Assembly: GCA_003529305.1 (NCBI GenBank)
Contig: DPWC01000027.1
Coordinates: 1 to 5,059, forward strand
DNA length: 5,059 nucleotides
Direction: 5' to 3'
DNA from: Actinomycetota bacterium
GTDB taxonomy: Bacteria > Actinomycetota > Actinomycetes > UBA12327
Shown in pieces: positions 1 through 5,059 of this stretch; position 1 is the first letter of the stretch; the number at the start of each line of letters is the position of its first letter. Made by a program: the position numbers and the translations under genes. The notes beneath the pieces are model-generated. The model searched no databases and was not told where the DNA came from. It worked only from the letters and a program-made list of their open reading frames with translations.

Positions 1-114
1 CCGATGGGCAGTGCCGTGCTCGGCCGCGAAGTTGGCGATTCGGCGTCCTACAGCGCACCCAACGGGCGCACCATCAGTCTTGAAGTCGTGGCCGTCGAGC
101 CATACACCGGCTGA
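1..114 (+). CDS. greA: Transcription elongation factor GreA, C-terminal end (partial)
   Basis: This is the last 37 codons of a gene entering from the left edge in frame 1 and ending at TGA 112-114. The visible peptide begins PMGSAVLGREVGDSASYS and ends VEVVAVEPYTG-like (LEVVAVEPYTG). That is the pattern of the GreA/GreB C-terminal FKBP-like domain: 'SP.G.ALLG..VGD......PNG....V.V....PY', closest to the form in mycobacteria. GreA binds in the secondary channel of RNA polymerase and stimulates cleavage of backtracked transcripts. The N-terminal coiled coil that carries the acidic tip residues lies outside the window, so activity cannot be judged. The gene converges on the ABC permease, with 9 bases between the two stop codons. 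GreB or a GreA-like paralogue is the main alternative, but the PNG-containing ending favours GreA. Confidence 0.88.
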   Translation, partial: PMGSAVLGREVGDSASYSAPNGRTISLEVVAVEPYTG

Positions 115-123
115 TATCACTAG

Positions 124-963
124 TCAGCGCGCCGACGACCGCCGATACTTACGAACCGCCAGCGGAACGAACACCAGCAAGATCACCACACACGCCAGCA
201 ACGAATAGGCGAACGGCTGCGTTTGCGGAAAGCCCCCGACCGGCGGACCGACAGGGTTGCCAAAGAGCTGTCGCATGGCCAGCACCACCGAGGACAGGGG
301 ATTCCACTCAGCGATCGTTTGCAACCACGCTGGGTAGGTGTCCAGCGGCACAAAGGAATTGCTGAGGAAGGTCAGGGGGAACAGCCAGATCAACCCTGCG
401 GTGTTCGCTACCTCGGTATTGGGCATATACAGGCCGATCCAGGCGGCGATCCACGAGAGCGCGAAACCAAAGAACAAGAGCAAGGCGACTGCCAGCACAG
501 CCTTGGGCAACCCGTTGTGAATGCGCCAGCCCACCGCCAGCCCCGTGAAGATCAACACGATCAGGGTGATCAGGCCGCGAACAATGTCCGAAGTCGTGCG
601 ACCCAGCACGACGGCACTGCTGGACATAGGCAGCGAGCGGAACCGGTCCAAGATTCCCTTCGTGAGGTCATCTGCCAATCCCACGGTGGTGTTCGCACTA
701 TTGAAGCCGATGGTCTGCGCAAAGATGCCAGCCATCAGGAATTCGCGGTAGCTGCCACCTTCCACCGGAATAGCACCACCGAAGACAAACGCGAAGAGCA
801 ACACGAAGATCACCGGCTGGATGAGGGCGAAGAACCAGATCTCCGGCACACGAGGCAGCTTGCGCAGATCACGCAGCGCCACGATCCAGCCGTCATGGAA
901 TGCCCATCCCCACAGCGGTCTGCGCGCTCGCGTGGGCTCGGCACTTACCGATGGCGATGTCAT
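124..963 (-). CDS. ABC-2 type exporter permease, DrrB-like
   Basis: A 279-residue integral membrane subunit of an ABC exporter, the usual size for the daunorubicin-resistance DrrB family. After a short cytoplasmic N-terminus it shows about six hydrophobic segments, near residues 43-62, 75-95, 128-146, 154-178, 188-206 and 253-271, and a basic C-terminal tail (RKYRRSSAR). ABC-2 hallmarks are FLMAGIFAQTIGF at 75-87, GILDRFRSLPMSSS at 103-116, and FLSNSFVPLDTYPAWLQ at 199-215 followed by NPLSSVVLAMRQL at 221-233. It would dimerise in the cytoplasmic membrane and form the path for substrate export powered by the upstream ATPase. The start at 963 is set by the ATGA overlap with the ATPase stop and by an AGGAGG box 4 bases upstream. 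The substrate cannot be read from the sequence; drugs, a self-made metabolite or a lipid are all possible for this family. Confidence 0.93.
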   Translation of the reverse strand: MTSPSVSAEPTRARRPLWGWAFHDGWIVALRDLRKLPRVPEIWFFALIQPVIFVLLFAFVFGGAIPVEGGSYREFLMAGIFAQTIGFNSANTTVGLADDLTKGILDRFRSLPMSSSAVVLGRTTSDIVRGLITLIVLIFTGLAVGWRIHNGLPKAVLAVALLLFFGFALSWIAAWIGLYMPNTEVANTAGLIWLFPLTFLSNSFVPLDTYPAWLQTIAEWNPLSSVVLAMRQLFGNPVGPPVGGFPQTQPFAYSLLACVVILLVFVPLAVRKYRRSSAR

Positions 964-1919
964 GACCCCTCCTGGCTGGCCTGCGCAGCGTGGCCGGTCA
1001 AGGACAAGAAGACATCGTCCAAAGTGGGGCGCCGCAACGCGATGTCGTCTAGATGCAGACCTGCCGAATCCAATACCCGCAGGGCCTCAAGAAGCGTCCC
1101 CGTGCCACCGGTCACTGGCACGACCACCGTGCGTTGGTCAGGGTCGATGACCGCCGAGCCTCGAGCGATGGACGCCAACGCCTTCTCAATGTCCGCCAAT
1201 TGATCCATACTGCGGGCCACGACCTCAACGCGATCACCACCCACGCGGTCCTTCAGTTCATCGCTACTTCCCTGAGCGATCGCTCGCCCCTGATCAATCA
1301 CCACAATGTCGTCAGCGAGCCGGTCGGCTTCATCGAGGTACTGCGTCGTCAGCAGAACCGTGGTGCCTTCGGCCACCAGATCCTCAATGACCGCCCACAG
1401 GTCCAGCCGCGACCGTGGATCCAACCCCGTGGTGGGTTCGTCCAGAAAGAGAATGGCCGGCTTGGCCACAAGGCTGGCCGCCAAATCCAGTCGTCGCCGC
1501 ATTCCGCCTGAGTAAGTCTTTAACGGTCGATTCGCCGCCTCGACCAAAGCGAAGCGCTCAAGAAGCTCGCTTGCTCGGTGTCGGACCCACTGGCGCTCCA
1601 GGTGGTACAGGCCCCCGACCATCTCGAGGTTTTCACGCCCCGTGAGATTTTCGTCCACCCCGGCGTACTGGCCCGTCAACCCAATGACTCGACGCACCTT
1701 GTTCGGTTCACGACGCACATCAATGTCTGCTACGCGAACCTCACCGGCGTCCGCTGTCAGCAGGGTCGCGAAGATGCGCACCGCTGTGGTTTTGCCCGCA
1801 CCATTGGGTCCCAACAAGCCCAGCACGGTGCCCTCAGGAACATCCAGATCCAGCCCATCGAGGGCCGTCACCGCTCCATAGCGCTTGACCAAGCCCCGCG
1901 CCGAGATGGCTGTTGACAT
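960..1919 (-). CDS. ABC exporter ATP-binding subunit, DrrA-like
   Basis: A 319-residue nucleotide-binding subunit that would pair with the DrrB-like permease. Visible motifs: Walker A GPNGAGKTT (37-45), Q-loop Q84 in LTGQYAGVDENLTGRENL, signature YSGGMRRRL (136-144), Walker B and D-loop ILFLDEPTTGLDP (156-168), and a switch region LLTTQYLDEADRLAD (189-203). Gln193 stands where most ABC ATPases have the switch histidine; 'TTQYLDEAD' is normal for the DrrA group, so this is not a defect. A C-terminal extension ends in LRRPTLDDVFLSLTGH (295-310), the conserved tail of DrrA-type ATPases. The reading frame is open upstream to 2045, but I chose ATG at 1919: homology begins at once (ISARGLVKRYG), the extension is low-complexity, and it would overlap the divergent regulator by 108 bases. 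It lacks a clear Shine-Dalgarno sequence and is probably translated from a leaderless mRNA. It is first in the operon. Confidence 0.95.
   Translation of the reverse strand: MSTAISARGLVKRYGAVTALDGLDLDVPEGTVLGLLGPNGAGKTTAVRIFATLLTADAGEVRVADIDVRREPNKVRRVIGLTGQYAGVDENLTGRENLEMVGGLYHLERQWVRHRASELLERFALVEAANRPLKTYSGGMRRRLDLAASLVAKPAILFLDEPTTGLDPRSRLDLWAVIEDLVAEGTTVLLTTQYLDEADRLADDIVVIDQGRAIAQGSSDELKDRVGGDRVEVVARSMDQLADIEKALASIARGSAVIDPDQRTVVVPVTGGTGTLLEALRVLDSAGLHLDDIALRRPTLDDVFLSLTGHAAQASQEGS
968..973 (-). promoter_or_regulatory. Shine-Dalgarno site of the ABC permease
   Basis: On the minus strand the bases AGGAGG, followed by GGTC, directly precede the permease ATG at 963. The site lies inside the last codons of the ATPase gene. 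With the 4-base ATGA stop/start overlap it supports 963 as the true start and suggests coupled translation of the two subunits. The spacing is at the short end of the usual range. Confidence 0.75.
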
Positions 1920-1925
1920 GCCCGC

Positions 1926-1932
1926 TAGACTA
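1926..1932. promoter_or_regulatory. Shared, near-symmetric -10 element for divergent leaderless transcripts
   Basis: The heptamer TAGACTA can be read as TAGACT on + (1926-1931) and as TAGTCT on - (1932-1927). Both fit the TAnnnT pattern of the sigma-70/SigA -10 hexamer. On + the hexamer ends 6 bases before the regulator ATG (1938); on - it ends 7 bases before the ATPase ATG (1919). This is the distance from a -10 box to the transcription start, so both mRNAs would begin at or next to their start codons. Neither gene has a Shine-Dalgarno sequence, which fits leaderless translation, common in actinobacteria. No good -35 box is visible on either strand; the best on - is TTGTAG at 1956-1951 with an 18-base spacer. 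Assignment is by spacing and consensus only. Confidence 0.58.
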
Positions 1933-1947
1933 CTTGCATGGCGCAAG
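1933..1947. promoter_or_regulatory. Candidate MarR operator, CTTGC-N5-GCAAG
   Basis: A perfect inverted repeat with 5-base arms (CTTGC 1933-1937, GCAAG 1943-1947) and spacer ATGGC. The arm centres are 10 bases apart, about one helical turn, as expected for a winged-helix dimer. TTGC...GCAA half-sites resemble those reported for several MarR-family operators. It starts next to the -10 box, covers the regulator start codon, and lies between the -10 and -35 positions of the leftward promoter, so binding could block both directions. A second GCAA at 1947-1950 and a direct repeat ACTAC (1929-1933, 1950-1954; 21 bases apart) flank it. It overlaps coding sequence, so chance occurrence of a 5-base arm repeat is not excluded. 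Confidence 0.45.
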
Positions 1948-2411
1948 CAACTACAACACCCCCCCTGTCTCGTCAAGCGCGCTCCGAAGTCGACCCCCGG
2001 ACCACTTTGGATTTGGCGTTGACCCTGTTCGATGTGGTCCGGCATACCCGTCGAACGCGCGGCACCGACGCCATCGAGCCGGCAGCCACGGTCGTCTTGG
2101 CTGCTGCGGATCGACTAGCCCCTGCCCGCCCCTCCGACATCGCCACTGAACTGCACCTTGATCTGTCCACCGTGAGTCGGCACCTCAGTCGCCTCGAGGA
2201 GGACGGGCCCCTCGAACGCCTCGCCGACGAAGGTGACCGCCGATGCCGCCGGGTCGCGCCGACAGCCCACGGGCGTCAAGCGTTGCTGGATGTACTGGCG
2301 AACCGGGCAGCCACTTTGGACTCCGCGTTGTCGAGTTGGAGCAGCAAAGATCGACACCAACTTGGCGAACTGCTCAAGCGCTTGGCGCACGATCTGGAGA
2401 ACGCCTCATGA
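1938..2411 (+). CDS. MarR-family transcriptional regulator
   Basis: A 157-residue protein of normal MarR length. Helical segments flank a winged helix-turn-helix: helix 'ARPSDIATELHL' (63-74), recognition helix 'LSTVSRHLSRLEEDG' (76-90), and a wing 'LERLADEGDRRCRRVAPTAHG' (92-112) with the family's conserved D-x-R type pair (D100, R101). The C-terminal helix (about 113-155) would form the dimer interface with the N-terminal helix (about 22-41). MarR proteins usually repress nearby efflux or stress genes and release DNA on binding a small, often aromatic, ligand. The gene lies divergent from the ABC operon and overlaps the MFS gene by ATGA, so it probably controls both and itself. ATG 1938 is the only good start; it lacks a Shine-Dalgarno sequence and sits 6 bases past a -10 box. 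Codons 8-10 contain a run of seven C. Confidence 0.9.
   Translation: MAQATTTPPLSRQARSEVDPRTTLDLALTLFDVVRHTRRTRGTDAIEPAATVVLAAADRLAPARPSDIATELHLDLSTVSRHLSRLEEDGPLERLADEGDRRCRRVAPTAHGRQALLDVLANRAATLDSALSSWSSKDRHQLGELLKRLAHDLENAS
2396..2399 (+). promoter_or_regulatory. Shine-Dalgarno site of the MFS exporter
   Basis: GGAG (within CTGGAGA) ends 8 bases before ATG 2408, inside the final codons of the regulator gene. It decides in favour of ATG 2408 over an in-frame upstream start at 2243, which would add 55 unconserved residues running through the regulator gene. Confidence 0.7.
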
Positions 2412-3958
2412 CCACCCCCGCCCAGCAGTCTGCCGACAGAGCGGATTCCGACTTTCCTTTAACGCATCGCCAGATCATGGTCATCCTGGCCGGTTTGATG
2501 ACCGGCACGATGCTGGGCGCCTTGGACCAAACCATCGTGGCTACCGCATTGCCCACGATCGTGGGCGATCTCGGCCGCATTGAGCAACTGCCCTGGGTCG
2601 TGACCGCCTACCTGCTGGCCTCAACGGCATCGGCAGCCGTGTACGGACCAATCTCCGACAAATACGGCCGCAAGAGGACCTACCAAGCAGCCATCGTGCT
2701 GTTCCTCGCCGGCTCCATGCTGTGTGGGTTGGCCCAGAACATGCCGATGCTCATCGGCGCGCGACTGATCCAAGGATTCGGTGGCGGCGGATTGCTCACC
2801 ATGGGCTTTGCCATCCTTGGCGACATCATCCCGCCGCGCGAACGCGGTCGGTATGCCGGCTACTTCGGAGCCGTCTTTGGTGTCGCCAGTGTGATCGGAC
2901 CACTTCTGGGCGGTTTCTTCGTTGACAGCCTGTCGTGGCGAGGCATCTTCTACATCAATGTGCCGATCGGCATCGTGGCCTTCATCGCCATCGATCGGGT
3001 ACTCAAGAAGAACATGCACGGGGATGTTCATCGCATCGATCTGCTGGGGGCCGGCCTTCTCGTGGCCTGGACCGTGGCGCTGCTGATCTGGCTTGAGCGC
3101 GGTCGAGTGTGGGGCTGGCAGTCGCCGACTTCGATCGCGGTCGTCGTGGCTGCTCTGGCCCTCTTCGGCATATTCCTACGACACGAGATGGTCAGCGACG
3201 ACCCGATCCTGCCCACCCGGATATTCCGCAATCGGGTCTTCACCGTGGCCGGGGCCTGCACCTTCTTCGGCGGCCTTGGCCTGTTCGGCGCCATCATCTA
3301 CATGCCGATTTATTTGCAGATCGTGCAGCGGCAGAGCCCGACCATCGCCGGATTGCACACTCTGCCGATCATCACTGGCCTGCTGATTGGGTCGATCTCT
3401 TCCGGGCGACTGATCACGCGCTGGGGTCGCTACAAGATGTTCCCAGTGATGGGACTCGGTCTGGTCGTGGTGGCACTCATCGGACTGTCCCGTATTGACC
3501 AGTATTCGACGATGCTGGCCTACAGCCTGCCCCTGTTGCTCCTGGGATACGGCTTCGGCAACTCCACTCAAGTGCTGGTGCTGGCCGGTCAGAACGCTGT
3601 GGAACGACGCGACATCGGGGTGGCGACCTCGACGGCGACTTTCATGCGTCAGATGGGTGGCACCTTTGGCATCGCCGTCTTCGGCACGATTCTGGTGAGT
3701 CAGCTCACCGCAAGTCTGCTGGCTTCATTCCCGCGAGGGGTGCCCGGCCGCCTGAGTGCCGATCGCATCACGGGGGCGCCGAGTGCCATCAAGGCACTGC
3801 CGCCGGCGATTCAAACCGAGGTGATCCAAGGTTTCGTCGACGCCCTCCAGAAGGTTTTCCTGTGGGCCATTCCCGTGGTGCTGGTGGCGTTTATCTTGTC
3901 GCTGTTTCTCAAAGAGATTCAGCTCGGCGAGCGCGAGGAAGTCGGTGTCAGGAGTTAG
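2408..3958 (+). CDS. MFS drug exporter, DHA2 (EmrB/QacA) family, 14 TM
   Basis: A 516-residue cytoplasmic-membrane antiporter expected to expel hydrophobic or cationic compounds in exchange for protons. About 14 hydrophobic segments can be counted, the last near residues 482-503, which places it in DHA2 rather than the 12-helix DHA1 group. Motifs: D1 'LDQTIVATALPTI' (39-51, with membrane-embedded Asp40), motif A 'GPISDKYGRKRTY' (80-92), motif B 'ARLIQGFGGGG' (118-128, Arg119), 'ERGRYAG' (145-151), motif C 'GVASVIGPLLGGFF' (158-171) and 'WRGIFYINVPIG' (177-188). A long extracytoplasmic loop (about 437-480) precedes the last helix, as in many actinobacterial members. The start overlaps the regulator stop (ATGA) and has a GGAG box, so the two are probably co-transcribed and translationally coupled. 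Its 3' end overlaps the convergent FIST gene by 11 bases. The substrate is not predictable. Confidence 0.95.
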   Translation: MTTPAQQSADRADSDFPLTHRQIMVILAGLMTGTMLGALDQTIVATALPTIVGDLGRIEQLPWVVTAYLLASTASAAVYGPISDKYGRKRTYQAAIVLFLAGSMLCGLAQNMPMLIGARLIQGFGGGGLLTMGFAILGDIIPPRERGRYAGYFGAVFGVASVIGPLLGGFFVDSLSWRGIFYINVPIGIVAFIAIDRVLKKNMHGDVHRIDLLGAGLLVAWTVALLIWLERGRVWGWQSPTSIAVVVAALALFGIFLRHEMVSDDPILPTRIFRNRVFTVAGACTFFGGLGLFGAIIYMPIYLQIVQRQSPTIAGLHTLPIITGLLIGSISSGRLITRWGRYKMFPVMGLGLVVVALIGLSRIDQYSTMLAYSLPLLLLGYGFGNSTQVLVLAGQNAVERRDIGVATSTATFMRQMGGTFGIAVFGTILVSQLTASLLASFPRGVPGRLSADRITGAPSAIKALPPAIQTEVIQGFVDALQKVFLWAIPVVLVAFILSLFLKEIQLGEREEVGVRS

Positions 3959-5059
3959 GAACGATCAGCATCGTCGTGGCAAAACCCAACAGTCGATTGC
4001 CCTGACCCACCGGACCGATGCTGCCGTGCGTGACCATGGCTGTCACGCCATCACATGCGAGTTCGCGCCGCACACTCAGCACATCGCCTTGAGCGTCGCC
4101 AGACAGTGGCCCGCGAGGGGACCCATAAAACACCAGAACGCCTTGGGCACCGGACTGCGCTGCGGCGCGCGAGGCTTGGGCGATCTCGCTGCGAGCGGCC
4201 TCGGGATCCACCACATGCAGATGCACCGTGGTGCCAATGGGAATGGGTTCGGCGACATAAGCCCGCCCCGTGCGGCGATCCACCTCCAGCACTGGCTGAA
4301 CAGCGAAATCACCCTGGCCATGTTCATCGGCGTACTCATCGAGAACTACACCCATGAGGAGCCCAGCAGAAGCCAAGGCTTGGTCGTGACCAGGTAGGGC
4401 GGCAACCACACGGTCAATGACTTCCGCGGCCGGACTGCCGGCCAGTTCGATCACCATGTCTTCGCTGGCTCGCGTGACCGTTAATGCTGGACCCACCGGT
4501 CGCGTGGAATGCGCCACCGCCGCCCGCACTCTCACCCCGCCGATCATGACTCCGACCGCACCGCGATTGACCACTCGGCCGTCAATCAGCATGCGGGCCG
4601 AACCAGGAGCAAGGCCACCGGCTAACCCACCCAGCAGCGGTAGATCATCGAGTGCCGCCACCGCGCCATCGACAAATGCTCGGGCCGGAAAGGACCAGGG
4701 ATCGGCCAGTAACAGGGCACAGTGATCGGTACTGCTTCGAGCGGGCAGACCCACCACTGCCAGATGGTCGGAGGTTCGCATCACCTCCAGGTGAAATGTC
4801 CGAAGCTGGGCCTCGGGCAGGCAAGCCGCCCACACGGATACTGCTGGCTCACCCCCGACGACCGGCGAGGCCGTGACCACACCATCACTGCTGGCACCTA
4901 AGACGACGCGGGCGGAAGCACGCTCATTGACGGCCAACAGAGCCTTCTCGGCGCTTTCCGGGGATGCACCGGCAACCAGAACCACCACAAGATCGGGTGC
5001 GGCGCCGGCGAGGCCTTCGTGACAGCGTTCCCACGCCCTGATGGCGGCATCGTCAATGC
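3948..5059 (-). CDS. FIST domain protein (FIST_N + FIST_C), 5' end outside window
   Basis: The frame is open from the stop at 3950-3948 to the right edge, giving 369 visible codons counted from 5057; the true start lies beyond the window. The in-frame GTG at 4988 is probably internal, because the 23 residues before it (IDDAAIRAWERCHEGLAGAA, then PDL) continue the family pattern into the strand LVVVLVAG. FIST_N features: 'VVLGASSDGVV' near 51-61 and 'LLGGLAGGLAP' at 141-150, then 'GAVGVMIGG'. FIST_C features: 'GVVLDEYADEHGQGDF' near 236-250, 'EVDRRTGRAYV', 'VLVFYGSPRG' near 307-316 and 'HGSIGPVGQGNRLLGFAT' near 344-361. FIST domains are proposed small-ligand sensors. No output domain follows FIST_C, so this is a stand-alone form. 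The usual Cys of the 'F-S/T-C-x-GRG' box and the Glu of 'GEIGP' are replaced here (YGSPRG, GSIGP), suggesting an altered site. No signal peptide or membrane segment is visible. Confidence 0.85.
   Translation of the reverse strand, partial: IDDAAIRAWERCHEGLAGAAPDLVVVLVAGASPESAEKALLAVNERASARVVLGASSDGVVTASPVVGGEPAVSVWAACLPEAQLRTFHLEVMRTSDHLAVVGLPARSSTDHCALLLADPWSFPARAFVDGAVAALDDLPLLGGLAGGLAPGSARMLIDGRVVNRGAVGVMIGGVRVRAAVAHSTRPVGPALTVTRASEDMVIELAGSPAAEVIDRVVAALPGHDQALASAGLLMGVVLDEYADEHGQGDFAVQPVLEVDRRTGRAYVAEPIPIGTTVHLHVVDPEAARSEIAQASRAAAQSGAQGVLVFYGSPRGPLSGDAQGDVLSVRRELACDGVTAMVTHGSIGPVGQGNRLLGFATTMLIVPNS

Noticed and set aside
110..128. Inverted repeat GCTGA-N9-TCAGC spanning the stop codons of greA and the permease, as a two-way terminator.
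   Set aside because: The stem is only 5 base pairs with a 9-base loop and no T run follows on either strand. It arises largely from two facing TGA stop codons.
2..208. A small + frame starting at 11 across the greA end and the permease tail.
   Set aside because: It is out of frame with the clear GreA C-terminus in frame 1 and overlaps the permease gene; it has no supporting motif.
223..1203. A 326-codon open frame on + antisense to the ABC permease and the end of the ATPase gene.
   Set aside because: The minus strand encodes clear ABC-2 and DrrA proteins here. The antisense product is a charged, Gln/Arg/His-rich sequence without domain-like character, as expected from reading a GC-rich gene backwards.
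1338..1346. Gln in place of the switch (H-loop) histidine of the ABC ATPase, as a sign of a dead enzyme.
   Set aside because: The 'LLTTQYLDEAD' form is usual in DrrA-type ATPases, and Walker A, Walker B and the signature are intact.
1913..1918. TTGACA, a perfect -35 match, on + upstream of the regulator.
   Set aside because: The bases 16-18 downstream (around 1936) do not resemble a -10 box and already lie in the start codon. The hexamer is the reverse of the ATPase's first codons (ATG TCA A).
1920..2045. A 42-residue N-terminal extension of the ABC ATPase starting at 2045.
   Set aside because: It would overlap the divergent MarR gene by 108 bases, includes a Cys/Ser-rich stretch not seen in DrrA proteins, and homology begins only after ATG 1919.
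2243..2407. A 55-residue N-terminal extension of the MFS exporter starting at 2243.
   Set aside because: It lies wholly within the regulator gene in another frame and has no MFS character. ATG 2408 has a GGAG box and the ATGA overlap.
3961..3974. Inverted repeat ACGAT-CAGC-ATCGT just after the MFS stop as a terminator.
   Set aside because: Five-base, AT-containing stem with no T tract, inside the FIST coding region; too weak to call.
4486..4988. GTG at 4988 as the true start of the FIST gene, with the gene complete in the window.
   Set aside because: The frame stays open to the edge, and the 23 upstream residues lead naturally into the first FIST_N strand, so the start is outside the window.

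Overview
The window reads as a compact chromosomal stretch of a GC-rich Gram-positive bacterium, most likely an actinomycete (Actinomycetota). The grounds are GC-rich third codon positions, a DrrA/DrrB-type ABC exporter, a 14-helix DHA2 exporter, a GreA C-terminus of mycobacterial style (VGDSASYSAPNG...VEPY), a FIST protein of actinobacterial style, and a divergent gene pair that appears to be leaderless on both sides. I cannot name a genus. No RNA gene, insertion sequence, CRISPR array, prophage gene or attachment site is visible.

Layout from left to right: (1) the last 37 codons of greA on +, ending at 114. (2) A two-gene ABC exporter operon on -, ATPase (1919 to 960) then permease (963 to 124), joined by an ATGA overlap; the permease stops 9 bases from the greA stop. 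(3) An 18-base divergent intergenic region (1920-1937) holding a near-symmetric TAGACTA box that can be read as a -10 element on both strands, with a CTTGC-N5-GCAAG inverted repeat beside it. (4) On +, a MarR-family regulator (1938-2411), overlapping by ATGA a 516-residue DHA2 (EmrB/QacA-type) MFS exporter (2408-3958). (5) On -, a two-domain FIST protein whose start lies beyond the right edge; it overlaps the tail of the MFS gene by 11 bases.

Working model: genes 2 to 4 form one drug- or metabolite-efflux module. A MarR repressor would bind at the shared promoter and control both an ATP-driven exporter (leftward) and a proton-driven exporter (rightward) in response to a hydrophobic or aromatic ligand. 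The families and overlaps are seen in the sequence; the joint regulation and the ligand class are inference. GreA and the FIST protein are probably unrelated neighbours.

Only 27 bases of the 5059 (115-123 and 1920-1937) are non-coding, so there is no gap long enough to hide another gene. The content is mostly ordinary accessory efflux biology. The most interesting piece is the very short divergent promoter/operator.
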